Numbered from the stretch's first letter, positions 22,383 through 34,370 are shown. The stretch: DNA of 64,000 bases from Cerioporus squamosus (GCA_022592435.1 JABYQS010000002.1:124001-188000); one strand, 5' to 3'. Notes: generated from the letters alone by a model not told the origin. Numbers and translations are program-made.

Positions 22383-23510
22383 TCACGCAAAGGGCGGGTC
22401 GCCTGCGCGCCGCAGCCCCGGCGGGATCGCAATCCAGCCAGGCGGGTGGTACAAGCTCGACTGCCGCCAGGGCATCGTCTGCCAAATGTTCGCCTCTCGG
22501 GGTCGCTGGCCTGAGGTCGTCCACGATCCCGCCGAGTTCGCTGTCCCGTTGACATTGACAGGAGGCCTGCCCCTTCCGAGGTCCCGATGCCGATGCTGGT
22601 GTTGATGCTGATACTGTCCGGCAGCTGACTTGCCAGTGCCCCCGGCGGCATTGACCCAAGCTGAGGTCGCTATCTGGGACGGTACCGACTTGCCTTCTTC
22701 AAGCCCAAACACCGGCCGGGGAACACAGGTGCCTGGACCGTGCACTGGCACTGGCAGCTGCTCAAGCACGGAAGGCCCGGGACGTGCCTGCAGGTGCGTC
22801 TTCCCCGCGTCGGCACGGTCGCAATCGCTGCCCGCCTTGACGTCGGGAATGGGGGCAGCCACGTGCGGCCCGACATAGCACATGCCTTTGCCCATCGCCG
22901 GGTCCTCCTCCGGCGGGGCCCCAGAGGAGACGACGACGCACGTCCCGCAGCAGACGTAGTACCGCGTCTCGCACGGCTCGACGCCGTCGGCGACGAGCTC
23001 GATGTCCCACGCGACGAGCGGCGCGGCGTGCGGGACGGTGCATGCGGTGGGCGTGTTCTCGGCGATGCGGAAGGAGGCGGAGCAGCGGGTGCAGCGGTGT
23101 GCTTCCGTGCTTTCGAGCGCGGCGAGTGCGGGGGCGAAATCGACGCCGAGCGTGCGCAGGAAGGCGAAGAGGAGGCGGAAGAGGCTTGGGGAGATGGTTT
23201 CGCCGTCGTTGGTGGTTGTCGTGGTGGTGGTCACGGCGTTGAGAATGCGCTCTTGGAGGTTGGCGAGGTCGCCGCGCATGCAGGCGACGCGGAGGATGTC
23301 GGCGGTCTTGTCGGGCACGGGCGAAGGGGGGTTCGGAGGCTCTGTCGAGAAGTTGTGGCTGTGGGTTGGTTCGCTTATGCTAGGCGTCGGGGAGCGGTCG
23401 GATACGCTTGTCGGGTACAGGAGAGGGTGGTGCAATACAGGCGAGCCGTTCATCTTCGCGAGCGTGGCGAGAATGTGGTGAGGACGAAGGGGAGTACGGA
23501 ACGAGGACAT
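22383..23510 (-). CDS. Hypothetical protein with Cys-rich (putative zinc-binding) block
   Basis: A single uninterrupted frame of 375 residues starting MSSFRTPLRPHHIL. The N-terminus is Ser/Pro-rich and disordered. Around residues 75-130 a helical, leucine-rich part (ILRVACMRGDLANLQERIL; LFRLLFAFLRTLGVDF) precedes a cysteine cluster: HRCTRCSASF, ACTVPHA, then RYYVCCGTC. The CxxC...CxxxH...CCxxC spacing looks like a zinc-binding module seen in uncharacterised basidiomycete proteins, an assignment made from memory only. The C-terminal half is low complexity and includes a QYQHQHQHRHRD stretch. Function is not known. No close neighbour suggests one. Confidence 0.6.
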   Translation of the reverse strand: MSSFRTPLRPHHILATLAKMNGSPVLHHPLLYPTSVSDRSPTPSISEPTHSHNFSTEPPNPPSPVPDKTADILRVACMRGDLANLQERILNAVTTTTTTTNDGETISPSLFRLLFAFLRTLGVDFAPALAALESTEAHRCTRCSASFRIAENTPTACTVPHAAPLVAWDIELVADGVEPCETRYYVCCGTCVVVSSGAPPEEDPAMGKGMCYVGPHVAAPIPDVKAGSDCDRADAGKTHLQARPGPSVLEQLPVPVHGPGTCVPRPVFGLEEGKSVPSQIATSAWVNAAGGTGKSAAGQYQHQHQHRHRDLGRGRPPVNVNGTANSAGSWTTSGQRPREANIWQTMPWRQSSLYHPPGWIAIPPGLRRAGDPPFA

Positions 23511-24110
23511 AGGAGTTCAACGCTTTTGAGTCGTTCCCCGCAATGAATGGTGGGCCATAGCGATAGACACGGTGACGAAGCTTTGGACGACCGAGCCATT
23601 GGTGAGCCATTGTTGCCGCTTTGTCTTTGGTCAATGGTTCGCTGTTGGGGCAAAGCCGCTGCGGCGGATCAATTCTCTCTTGTGGTGGTGTATGTAGATT
23701 TCGGATCAAAAAGATCAACTGGGCTTGACTCCATGCTTACTGACTTGTGAATACAACTGTAAGTTCCCATGTTCGCGCCTTCCCTCTGTACACGAGCAGC
23801 TCTGTCGACGAGACCGGCGAATTATGTTCACCATGAGTTGCTGGCCTTGTCTAATATCCCCTAAGTAGGTGCATCGCAGAGTGAGTGATTGATATGTACC
23901 TTCACGTACCGAGCACCGCCGACTCTAACCTCGAGACCGCCTCGTCTTGGTTAAGAACAAAGAGCACTTCAGGCGCCTCAGTACTTGAGCTTAGCGCGCG
24001 AAACTACATAAGAAGCGAAGACGCCCATGTCAGGCACTACGCGCGTACTGTACGAAGCCGGCGACCCCATCCGTCCCTTACCATCGCGGAGACCGACCCA
24101 TATTCCAGGC
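23511..24110. other. Intergenic, probable divergent promoter
   Basis: Six hundred nucleotides between the Cys-rich hypothetical gene (minus) and myotubularin (plus), likely holding both promoters. No TATA box is convincing. Confidence 0.35.
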
Positions 24111-27100
24111 ATGGATGCTCTGAGGGTGACGAAGGTGATTCTCTATGACTCATGTGATCGCTTGCATGCTCATCCATCAACCAGGTCGAGGGCGTTCTGT
24201 GCACAAAGGGCGGGAGCACGTCCTCTGGGACACTACACCTCACCGCGCACCATGCTATCTTCCACTTCGAAGAGGAGGGACGGGAGGAGATGTGGGTCAG
24301 TCCAATCTAGTGTTCATGCAGACGTTGATTGACTAGGGATCTCTCCGTGCGGTGTTCGATGACATGCAGGTCCCGTATCCGCTCATATCACTCGTGTCCC
24401 GGATGCCCATGACGCTGCACGGCCGCTGCCCCCTCACGATACACACGCGCACATTCGAGACTATATTCCTGTCTTTTGCCTCGGAGAAGGACGCGATCGA
24501 CGTGTTCGAGAGCGTGAAGGAGTTGACGGTAGCAAGTGAGTCTTCGTCCTTTTCATGACCACGCAAGCCCCGCAAGTTCCTGCACGCGTCTGACAACGCT
24601 GCCCCAAAGCCTCCGTCAACCAGCTGTACGCCTTCTACTACGTCCCCAACCCCCCGTTTGCCGTGAACAATGGATGGAACCTGTACAACCCGCGCGAAGA
24701 GTTCGGCCGCATGGGAGTGGGCACACGCTCGAAGGCGTGGCGCTTCACCACTATCAACAGTGACTACTCTGTGCGTCCCTCTCACGGCTGCGCTATCATG
24801 CTCTCATGGAATAACATTCCAGCCCGTGTAGTTCTCGCCGACATACCCTGCGCGACTAGTGGTTCCGACCCGCATCAGCGACACCACTCTCCAGTACGCC
24901 GTCAAGTTCCGGAGCAAGGGGCGACTGCCAGTCCTGACATACCTCCATTGGGCCAACTTCGTGCGTCCGTTTATTACTCTGTGTGCCACTAGTCTGAAAC
25001 TCTCCTTTTCGCGCTCGCCGTAGGGGTCTATCACGCGTTCGAGCCAGCCCATGGTCGGGCTGACGAACAACCGATCGGTGCAGGACGAGAAGCTCATTGA
25101 GGCTATCTTTCAAACCCACCACAACCCAGCCTCCCGAGTGAGCGCAGGCCCCGTGTATGGCGCGACGGCGACGAACATGATCATTGACGCGCGTCCTACG
25201 ACAAACGCTATGGCAAACACCGCGAAAGGCGCGGGGACGGAGAACATGGACCATTACAAGGAGGCGAAGAAGGCGTATCTCGGCATCGACCACATCCACA
25301 CCATGCGCGAGTCGCTCGGCAAGGTCGTGGAGGCGCTGCGTGGGACTGAGATCATGCAGGCCGCGTCGATGACCGCGGAGAGCGACGGGCTCCCTGTCGC
25401 TGTTCCAGTGCTGGATCGCCAGGCGCTGCGGCGGTCGGGCTGGCTTCGCCACATCTCCGCGATCCTCGAGGGGACGCTTCTCATCGTGCGCAACGTCCAC
25501 GTCAATTCGTCCCACGTGCTCATACATTGCTCGGACGGGTGGGACCGCACCGCGCAGCTGTCTTCACTCGCTCAGCTCTGCTTGGACCCGTTCTACCGGA
25601 CGCAGAAGGGCTTCGCCATCCTCGTGGAGAAGGACTGGCTTTCGTTTGGGCACAAGTTCCTCGATCGGTGTGGCCACCTCTCGTCCGAAAAGTTCTTCCT
25701 GGCCCCCGTGGAGAACGCAGGGGGCGGCGGCGGCGCAGAAGCGGCACAGGCCTTCCTCGCGTCCGTGCAGAATCGGTTTGCGTCGCAGCACCACATCAAG
25801 GAGACGAGCCCGGTCTTCCACCAGTTCCTCGAGAGCGTGCGGCAGATCCAGCGCCAGTTCCCTGAGCGGTTCGAGTTCAACGAGCGGTTCCTCAGGCAGC
25901 TGCACTACCACCTGTACTCTTGCCAGTTCGGCTCTTTCCTCTTCAACTCGGAGCGGGAACGTCGTGTGGGTGAGGGAGGCCAGCCTCCGCCGGTCTCGCG
26001 CACGATCAGCGTATGGGACTTCTTCAATTCGCCACCTGAGGTCGAGCTAAACAAGAACCCGCTGTACGACCCGAGTCTCGACGATCCCACGAGCAGGATA
26101 CCCAAGGCAGACATGGGCGTGCTGATGCCTAATCCGAAGGACGTGCGCTTCTGGCACGAACTCTACGGGCGAACGAACGAGGAGATGAACGGGAGGTTCG
26201 TCACGAAGCAAGCTGTCGAAGAGCCGGAGGTAGCGGGCCCCATCGACACGGCCGACGACGATCCTGCAGCTGCGCGAAACTGCGTCACTACGTCTACGCC
26301 TAACGCACCCTCTCCGGAGTCGGCGCCTGCCGTCGTAGCCCCGCAACTGAGCATCCCAACGCCGCAGTCCATAGCGCGGTTCTTGCAGAGGGGTTCTTCG
26401 CCTTCTCCTGCGGCCACGCCTTCTACGTCCACACCTCCCAACGAGCGTCAACCTTCTCCGGAGCTTCAGCGGGTGCTGAAGGAGAGTCTCCAGCCGCCGT
26501 CGCCAGGTGGCTCTGACTCTATCCCTCTTGCGCCTCCGCGCACGCCTTCTCCCAGCGTACGCACACTGCGGACGTCGTCTCCCCGCTCTGGCCCATCCGG
26601 CCAGCCCGCCCCGGACCTCTTCTCTGCTGGACGCTCTTGGTGGGGCAAGGTTTCCACCGGCGCGACTACGGCCTTCTCCGCAGTACAAGACGCGTATGGC
26701 GGCCTGGCAAAGGATCTCCGGGGTCTCTCAGTCGCTGGCGAGGGCGATCCAGCGCGTGGCGGCGAGCTCAAGTCGCGAGAAGAAATCAACGCCTGGGGAC
26801 AGAGCGGGGACGACACCAGTCGCCCGTCTTCGCCGCGCAGCGGTCCCTCGTCGCCTCGGGCTCATACGTTGTCGCCGTCATCGGGGAGCACGCTCAATCC
26901 GTGGAACACGACGCAGGGGCGGCCGGCGATCCCGTCTATGTATATGGACAACCCCTGGAGCTCGGTGCGGGTGCCGGAGCGCGAGTCGCGCCCGGCCGCG
27001 TCCGCGGTGTCGTTCTCGTCCTCCCAGGCCCAGGAGACAGAGAGTGCGCTCCCGCTCGATCCGACAGTGGCTTTGCCGGCGTCCTTCCCACACTCACGCA

Positions 27101-27279
27101 GTAGTACGCTGGACGGGCCCCGTGGGTCTTCGGTTCTCGCGGATTCAGATAACCCTCTTGGGGAGGCTGGTGCGGTGAGAGTGGCATCGTCACCTGCTGC
27201 CGTGTCGCCCCCACCATCAGAGCCAGCGAAGGAGTCCTCGGGTCCAGCTTCGGATCCGCTCGGTGTTGCGGTGTGGTAG
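24111..27279 (+). CDS. Myotubularin-family phosphoinositide 3-phosphatase (Ymr1-like)
   Basis: Dephosphorylates PI3P and PI(3,5)P2 on endosomal/vacuolar membranes. The short first exon encodes MDALRVTK and four introns follow before 25.0 kb. Spliced order: a PH-GRAM-like N-terminus (VEGVLCTKGGSTSSGTLHLT; VPYPLISLVSRMP; FETIFLSFASEKDAIDVFES), the linker YNPREEFGRMGV, then RLPVLTYLHW and SQPMVGLTNNRSVQDEKLI. The catalytic loop is HCSDGWDRTAQ (Cys and Arg of CX5R present), so this is an active rather than dead myotubularin. VEKDWLSFGHKF and the SAC-like C-terminal helices follow. After about residue 600 the tail is a long Ser/Pro-rich disordered region, making the protein about 950 residues, longer than yeast Ymr1 (about 690). 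All frames are intact. The last coding segment has a degenerate echo at about 27.65 kb. Confidence 0.93.
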
Positions 27280-28197
27280 TAAGTAGCGTGTTCTGGTTAG
27301 CGTGTTCGTTTCGTGTGGAGGACAAGGTGCCGTTATGCTACTATAACATAGACGAGTGCGATGCATTGGTTGTACGATACCGTATCATACAGATGTGGTT
27401 ATGAGACGTGGCAGGAGGAGATTCACAGGTACCTCTGCAGTATACAGTACTTGACAGTCGGGAGGCTTGTGGGAGACTACACGTTGCTTGGTTTGAGCGA
27501 GGTTATAACCATAGGTTACTACTTCCGAGTGCACTGCGTGAGCCGATAGGACATTCCCGCCCTGTCACATCCACGGCGTCGTTTCTCCTACGTCTCTACC
27601 CGCTTGGCTCCCTTCGGTCGATGGTCCTATACAGTATAGCGTTGCGTTCCTCGGAGTCCTTCCCACACACCTGCCACGACGGCGGCCGTGGGCTATCGAT
27701 GCTCGCAGATGCAGATAATCCGCTAGACTGGAGAAAGCAAAATTCGCAAGGTCGATGTGCGAAAACAGCTGCACGGTAGGAAGTTGCTGTCATCACATGT
27801 CGTGTTCCATCGGGGGCGAATCGAACGGAAGATTCGACAAGCTCATCCGCGGATGTACTCACTGCTGCTCGGTGGATGCATGGCAGATGTCGACAGCGCA
27901 AGCGAGCTTCGGGTGCTTGTATGACTCCTTTGGTTGTTACGAGTGGTTGGTTGACGAATTATAAGAGGACATCGTACGACGATGCTAGAAACGAGGCCGC
28001 GTATGTAAAACTAGCGTGCAGAAGACGGTGCGTGCCGCGAAGAAAGCGGCGGGCGCACGATAGATGGCGTGCTAAGCGGTGCCCGGGGTCCGCCGAACCT
28101 CAAATTTATAGCAGATTGCCTTTCCACCGAGCGGCTTTCTCACCCACGTCCTCCTCCTCCCTCCTCCTCTCCTTGCCCCTTCCTCGTCGTCTCAGCC
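27280..28197. other. Intergenic with degenerate myotubularin tail copy and SAM synthetase promoter
   Basis: No intact gene is seen. At about 27650-27740 the plus strand reads SFPHTCHDGGRGLSMLADADNPL, resembling the myotubularin C-terminus (SFPHSRSSTLDGPRGSSVLADSDNPL). The distal part contains the SAM synthetase promoter with a TATA-like aaatttata at 28102-28110. Confidence 0.5.
28133..28197 (+). promoter_or_regulatory. Pyrimidine-rich leader of SAM synthetase gene
   Basis: Sixty-odd nucleotides, almost pure C/T (ctcctcctcctccctcctcc and similar), run up to the ATG at 28198. Such CT tracts just upstream of the start are a known feature of highly expressed fungal genes and often mark the transcription start. 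A TATA-like aaatttata lies about 90 nt upstream of the ATG. Confidence 0.55.
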
Positions 28198-29502
28198 ATG
28201 CCTGCGAACGGATCCGCGAACGGCACTGTCCACGCCGCGCTCACGCCCGGCCACTTCCTCTTCACTTCTGAGTCTGTCGGCGAGGGTCACCCCGGTGCGT
28301 ACACGTCGACGAGTTCAATTGGCGACATGTACTGACGCCTCGCGCGTTCTCCAGATAAGATCTGCGACCAGGTCTCCGACGCTATCCTCGACGCCTGCCT
28401 CGCCGAGGACCCCTTCTCCAAGGTCGCCTGCGAGACCGCGTCGAAGACGGGTATGATCATGGTCTTCGGTGAGATCACCACCAAGGCCAACATCGACTAC
28501 CAGAAGGTCATCCGCGAGACGATCAAGAAGATTGGCTACGACGACTCGTCCAAGGGCTTTGACCACAAGACCTGCAACATTCTCGTCGCGATCGAGCAGC
28601 AGTCCCCTGATATTGCGCAGGGTCTTGACCACGGCTCGCTCGAGAACATCGGTGCTGGTGACCAGGGCATCATGTTCGGCTACGCGACCGACGAGACCCC
28701 CGAGTACATGCCCCTCACGATCGTCCTCGCCCACAAGCTCAACGCGGCTTTGGCTGCTGCCCGTCGCTCGGGCGAGCTCGGCTGGCTCCGCCCCGACTCG
28801 AAGACCCAGGTGACTGTCGAGTACAAGAAGGAAGGCGGTGCCACCATTCCCCTCCGTGTCGACACCGTTGTCGTCTCGACGCAGCACGCGGAGGAGATCT
28901 CCACTGAGGACCTCCGCAAGGAGATCCTGGAGAAGGTTGTGAAGAAGGTCATCCCTGCGAACCTCCTCGATGACCGTACCGTCTACCACATCCAGCCCTC
29001 TGGCCGCTTCGTCATCGGTGGTCCTCAGGGTGATGCTGGTCTTACTGGCCGTAAGATCATCGTCGATACCTACGGTGGCTGGGGTGCGCACGGTGGAGGT
29101 GCCTTCTCGGGCAAGGACTGGTCGAAGGTCGACCGTTCGGCGGCGTACACTGCGCGTTGGATTGGTGAGTTAACTTGTGGTCTATCGATGGATACGGTGC
29201 TGACGGTTGTCCGTTCAGCCAAGTCTCTCGTCGCTGGCGGCCTTGCGCGCCGCGCTCTTGTCCAGCTCTCGTACGCTATCGGTGTCGCGGAGCCTCTGTC
29301 TGTCTACGTTGACACGTACGGCACTGGCAAGATCTCGGATGAGGAGCTCGTCGACGTTATCCGCAAGAACTTCGACCTCCGCCCTGGCATCATCGTCCAG
29401 GCCCTCGGCCTCCAAAAGCCCCAGTACCTTAAGACCGCCTCGTACGGTCACTTCGGCAACCCCGAGTACTCCTGGGAGCAACCCAAGAAGCTCGTGCTCT
29501 AA
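28198..29502 (+). CDS. SAM2: S-adenosylmethionine synthetase
   Basis: Forms S-adenosylmethionine from methionine and ATP in the cytosol and supplies methyl groups. Three exons: exon 1 ends in GEGHP, an intron (GTGCGT...CTCCAG) separates it from [16 protein letters not shown], and a second intron sits between ARWI and AKSLVAGGL. Signatures are complete: the ATP-binding hexapeptide GAGDQG, the phosphate loop [20 protein letters not shown], and the C-terminal ASYGHFG. Length is about 395 residues, as expected. Strongly C-ending codons and the CT-rich leader indicate high expression. The frame is intact. Confidence 0.97.
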
Positions 29503-30410
29503 GCGCAAGCTTCCGTGCCTCCCTTCTCGCCTCCTTGTCGTCGCTCGCTGTTGGGTCCATCGCTGCCACTATCGTTCACGTCGCTGTATTCCTAGAGCAT
29601 CGCACACCGCACCGGAAGTTCATCCTTCCGCCTATTTATCCCCGCACTACGCTGTTTATTACTATACCACCATAGACCTGCGCACGCCCTCTTCCATCCG
29701 TACAATCCCCGCACCGGCTGCCCCACCGGTAGATGCATCCAACTGCCCCGTCGCAATTAGCCGTCCAACCGTCCGCGACATCTCATGACTCACGATCTTA
29801 CGATCCATCTTTGCATACATATCATCCCGCTGCTCACGATCTGGCTGTGCGCAGGCCTCCTTACATATGACGACCGTACATTACTAATGGGTTCCGCTGC
29901 ATAGTACTACCGCGTAGTCATCTCTTGTAGTACTGGATAGAAAAGAGAATACGAACCGCGCTCAACCGCGGTACATTCTCCCCGGTGAACACAAGTCTGT
30001 TCTATACCATCAGCTGCGCTACCTACTGGATCGTCTGCATGCGAAGTCGCTCTGCAGTTGAGGTGTTCGTCTGCTGGCTCCTTGACCACAGCGTCACGTT
30101 GTGACAGACAAGTGACGTCACAAGATATTCTTCGGTGCACGTCACGCGTATGGCTTGACCGCAACACCTCACGACGCCGACTGGAGGATCGCTTTAGGGA
30201 TCATCAGAATCCCTTCACTGTGTGGCTTGGAATCTACCATTTGAGTGCTGTAGGTCTACACTACGTAGTGAGACCGGGAGCTCTTGGAAGATTGCGTCGG
30301 CGTCGTTCTAGCCGCCAGATTTTGCTGCAGTTGCTAAGAGCCCATTTCAGGGCCATCTGACAGACGTCTCTGCAGAGCACTGAGTCTAGCAGGAGGAGTA
30401 GTTGACGGAG
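29503..30410. other. 3' flank of SAM synthetase and promoter of CLP1
   Basis: About 900 nt with no recognisable gene. It contains CT-rich 3' untranslated sequence just after the SAM synthetase stop. Confidence 0.4.
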
Positions 30411-32406
30411 ATGGACGGCGGTGAGAACGTGAACGTTCACACCCGGCAGTGGACTCTGCAGCCCGAGTCTGAGTATAGGTTTGAGCTCGACCCCGGCACC
30501 TCGCTCGCGATCAAGGTGTGTCCTCTGCTGCGCACCACTCCACCATCTCGGTGAGGTTCCTCTCTGTGGCGATGCCTGATGCCTTCCCGTTTGTTTTCGT
30601 CAGCTTGTGACCGGCCATGCGGAGATCTTCGGCGCGGAACTAGCGGACGGCAAGGCGTACGTGTTTGACCAGGAGTGCAAAGCGGCGGTCTTCACCTGGC
30701 AGGGCTGCACGATAGAGATGAGTCGCCGACGTTTTGCTCTTCTCACTACCGCGTACTTATCGTCTAGCACGTCACAGGCCATCCATCCGTCGAGTACGTC
30801 TCCGATGAGACGCCCATGATTGCGTACGCAAACGTACACATGGCCCTCGAGGGGATGCGCGTGCGCGCACTCGCCGCCGTGCACGGGTCGCCGCTCCCCG
30901 ACGATGGCGACGACGACATGAACGGAACGGACCCGCCGCGGGTGCTCGTGCTCGGCCCGGAGAACTCGGGCAAGACGAGCGTGTGCAAAATCCTGACGAA
31001 CTACACCGTACGCACGGGCCAGGACTGGAGGCCTGTGCTCGTGAACGTCGACCCGAGCGAGGTGCGTATGCCCATTCGCTGAATTTTGATGCGTGTCCTT
31101 GATGGATTGCTCATGCTGGTTCATTTCGCGCACAGGGAGGGTGGGCTGTCCCTGGGGCGATCTCGGCAGCACCTATTCCTGCGCCCATCCAGACGGCCAC
31201 GCCGGCTTCTCCACTTGGCTCGGTGGCGACCTCTGCGCCGAACCATGTCGCATCGAACGCTCTTCTCCCGCTGTCATATTGGTACGGCCATGCGGACATG
31301 AAGCGGAATCCGCTGCTCATGGACAGGCTCATCCGTAATCTCGGTGAAAACATCCGCGACAGGTATGAGAACGATGCGGAAAGTGAGTCGATGATCGGTG
31401 TGTGGAGGTCGACACAGCGGTTACTGATATGTGCCTCAAGGCCACTGTTCGGGGCTGATCGTGGACACGCCGTCGTCCTTCGCTGCAAGCTCTGGGACTG
31501 GGAACGACCACCGCCTTATGATGATCAAGGCGTGCGTGGATGCTTTCCGCAGTAAGTGTCGTGTACATGAGCCCGCTTGCGTAACATGCTGATTATGTTC
31601 AGTCAACGTCATCCTGGTCGTGGGCCACGAGAAGCTCAACGTAGAGATGCAGAGGACATACGGGAACCGCATGGCGGTTCTCAAGATCCCAAAATCCGGA
31701 GGAGTGCGTCCATTCATACTATCCTCCCTCGCCATGACAATGACTAAATTGCGTCTTCGCAGGTCGTCGAGCTTGACCAGGCCTACAGGGAACGCGTCCA
31801 CAAGTACCAGCTACACACCTACTTCTATGGCCATGTCATCGAGCCTCCGCCCGGTCTCTCCACGAAGGCCTACGTGCAAGGGGGCGAGCAGACACCAGAT
31901 CTGACGCTGCATCTCTCGCCGCTGTCGACTACCGTCAACTTCGGCGACATCACCATATACAGGATAGGCGAAGGTGCGTCGCTGCGTAGTTGCACCCTCT
32001 TGAAGGCGCAGCTGAAGGAGTTTCGCCTTCAGAAACGATGGCGCCCAATTCTGCGCTGCCTATAGGGGCGGCTCGTGTGGTATCAGAAGTGCAACCACTC
32101 CTCGTCGATCCGTCTCTCTCGGGCTCGGGTCTCTACAATGCTGTACTGGCTATCCTCGCTCCTCCCAACCCGGACGAAGCAGAGCGATACGACGAGGAGA
32201 TCCTTGATCTACCCGTGGTTGGGTATATCGTCATGTGCGTCCCTATCCTCAGCATCAACTATCGCTTCCATGTGAGAGCGTGCTGACAATGATTCTTTAG
32301 CACTGCGCTGGACATGCCGAACAAGCGCATGACTGTGCTGTCTCCAAGTCCTGGCTCGCTGGTCGGCAAGACCGCAATCGTTGGCTCGTTCGAGTGGCAG
32401 GAATGA
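30411..32406 (+). CDS. CLP1: Clp1, mRNA cleavage and polyadenylation factor / polynucleotide-kinase family
   Basis: A nuclear subunit of the CF IA (yeast) / CF IIm-type 3'-end processing complex that binds ATP and Pcf11. About eight short introns separate exons reading MDGGENVNVHTRQWTLQPE, ELDPGTSLAIKLVTGHAEIFG, TWQGCTIEM, VHMALEGMRVRA, the Walker A P-loop GPENSGKTSVCKIL, VLVNVDPSEGGWAVPGAIS, LSYWYGHADMKRNP, SGLIVDTPSSFA, VNVILVVGHEKLN, and the C-terminal domain ending TVLSPSPGSLVGKTAIVGSF. Length is about 490 residues, slightly longer than yeast Clp1. The frame is intact. The MDR array resumes only about 150 nt downstream, convergently oriented. Confidence 0.95.
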
Positions 32407-32553
32407 TCGGCCTGTTTGGTACTGTAGATAGTCCAACCTCGCATGAAGCTCAACTCCCAATGTATCGATTCACCCAACATGCCATGCAAAGGTACATGTA
32501 CACATCACCGGCTATCTTACACCCTTCGCAAGACTTAGTCGCTGCCCAGCCAC

Positions 32554-33974
32554 CTAGAGCTTGTACACGATCTTTTCCCCGCTAACCTTCCCTTCGCGCA
32601 TGTACTGTAAGCCATCGGGGATCGCGTCGAGGCCGCCATCCCACGACTTCACGGGCAGCGGTTTAACTGCGCTGTCCCGCATGAGCTTGGGCAGCTTCTT
32701 CAGGAACTCGGCCATCTGCGCCCTGTCCTCGGGCGAGGCGGGATAGTGCGTGTCGGGCCCGAAGTCGTACGCGCGTCCGAGGACCGTGTAGAGCGAGGTG
32801 TCTACATGCATGGCTCGCAGTCAGCGATCATAGGCGGATGGTGTATGCCGCGGACGTGGAGGTACTCACAGCTGACTTCGACGTCCTTCCTGCTCGTCGT
32901 CTCGGGGATGGGGAGTGGGAGGATAACGTGAACCTTCCCGCCTGAGGCCGGATCGCCTCTGCGGTGATGCGCAGGGACTCCTTCACCGAGATCGTGTCGA
33001 GAGCCCTCTTGATCGAGTCCCCAGTGGCCGCTTTGATCTTCGAGACGACCTCTGGGTCGCGGTAGTCGAACACCTCGTCGGCGCCGAGCGACTTCAGGAG
33101 GGAGAAGTTGCGCGGGGACGCGGTGGTGACGACTTTGTATCCGGAAAGGTGTGCGAGCTGGATTGCGCTCATGCCGACGCCGGCTGGGAGTTCAAAGTTA
33201 GTGGTCGCGATTGGGGATGATGGGAGCAAGAGGTGTGAAAGGACTCACAGCTCCCGCCGTATATGAGGATCCATTCGTTGCCAGCAGCCTTCTGAGGAGG
33301 CTCGATAAGCGCAAGGTGAGTCGGGTTGTAGAACACTTGCGCGGCAGTCCAGAACCTGCCCGCGCAGGCACGAATCAACCCGTGAGCAACGATTATTCCT
33401 GCTCGATACCTAAGAGCTGACGTACGCGCATCCGAGTGCGGCAGCTTGCTCATGCGTGAGTGTCTCGGCGGGACCACCCACACAAGCTCCGCGGGAGTCT
33501 TGACGTACTCGGCGAACGCTCCCTCGTCCGGGAACGCGCACCCGTGCACGAAGGCCGCGACGTGCTCGCCGACTTTGGGGCTCTTCACGTCCTTGCCGAC
33601 TTTGACTACGGTCCCGGAGAAGTCGCAGCCCAGGACGGTGCCTGGAATGCCCACAGGTAAGTCGACGTCTGTGAACAGCGAGCGGATCATGAGTTCAGGT
33701 TAGCCTGAGTACTAGAGCGACTCGAAAGACTGCCACAACTGAGGATGACGTACGCATCCAGTCCGTGGGGTTGAGAGAGACGGCGGCTGTCTTGACGAGG
33801 ATGTCGTCGTCACCGACCTTCGGAACAGGATGGTCCTTGACCGCGACGCGACCTATCTTGAGGGTGCGGTATACATGATGTCAACGCACGCTCATTCTGA
33901 AAGTACTAGAGTGTAGACAGACATACCTCCTCGAAGACGAGAGCTTTCATGGTTGTAGGGATATGAGAAGGCAT
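32554..33974 (-). pseudogene. MDR copy 3 with two apparent frameshifts
   Basis: Same exon layout as the other MDR copies. It starts MPSHIPTTMKALVFEE, then VAVKDHPVPKVGDDDILVKT, GTVLGCDFSGTVVKVGKDV, FVHGCAFPDEGAFAEYVKT, WILIYGGS, LAHLSGYKVVTTASPRNFSL, SLGADEVFDYRDPEVVSKIK, and the tail LKKLPKLMRDSAVKPLPVKSW...KIVYKL. Two single-base losses break the frame. One is in WVVP-(x)-ETLTHEQAAALGCA near 33468, the other in AEAI-(x)-ASGGKVHVIL near 32950. Codons either side of each lesion remain well conserved, so decay is very recent or the lesions are sequence errors; if corrected, the gene would be ordinary. It is reported as a pseudogene with that caveat. Confidence 0.65.
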
Positions 33975-34370
33975 TTCGTTGTGTGGTCGATGAAGCCTGA
34001 GCTAATATATAGTCCTGGTGGACGAGGTTGTCAGAACATGCTGAGTCTTGGGACCCCCATGGTCATTTATACCTGTGCACTGCACTTCCCACCAGACGAC
34101 GCTGGTCCGGCGATCTGGGGGCGACAAGTGAGTAAGCTGAACTGTCTTTCGCGAGTGTTCACGGCTTGCGCGATGGTTTGGGTGCCGGTAATGCGGACAT
34201 CCAGGAGGAATGGGTCCATCGAAGCGGCCCACGATAGCCACTGACGCGTGTAGTCTCTTCAGTCTACTTACCTCGTCGAAATCCTACACACAGGGACTGG
34301 CATCACACATCCTGAGTCAGGCGAGAAAGATTATATTATACAGTATGTACTTGCCACCACACAACGCCGC
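33975..34370. other. Spacer between MDR copies 3 and 4
   Basis: About 400 nt containing the copy 3 promoter, with a TATA-like TATATATTA at 34003-34012 on the minus strand. Nothing else is recognised. Confidence 0.4.

Noticed and set aside
25500..25560. SAC-domain (Sac1/Fig4) phosphatase as an alternative call for the gene at 24111
   Set aside because: The catalytic loop is CSDGWDRT with myotubularin flanks and an N-terminal GRAM-like region, not CxDCLDRTN of SAC proteins.
28315..29091. A 258-codon minus-strand frame
   Set aside because: Antisense to SAM synthetase exon 2; codon bias of the sense strand explains it.
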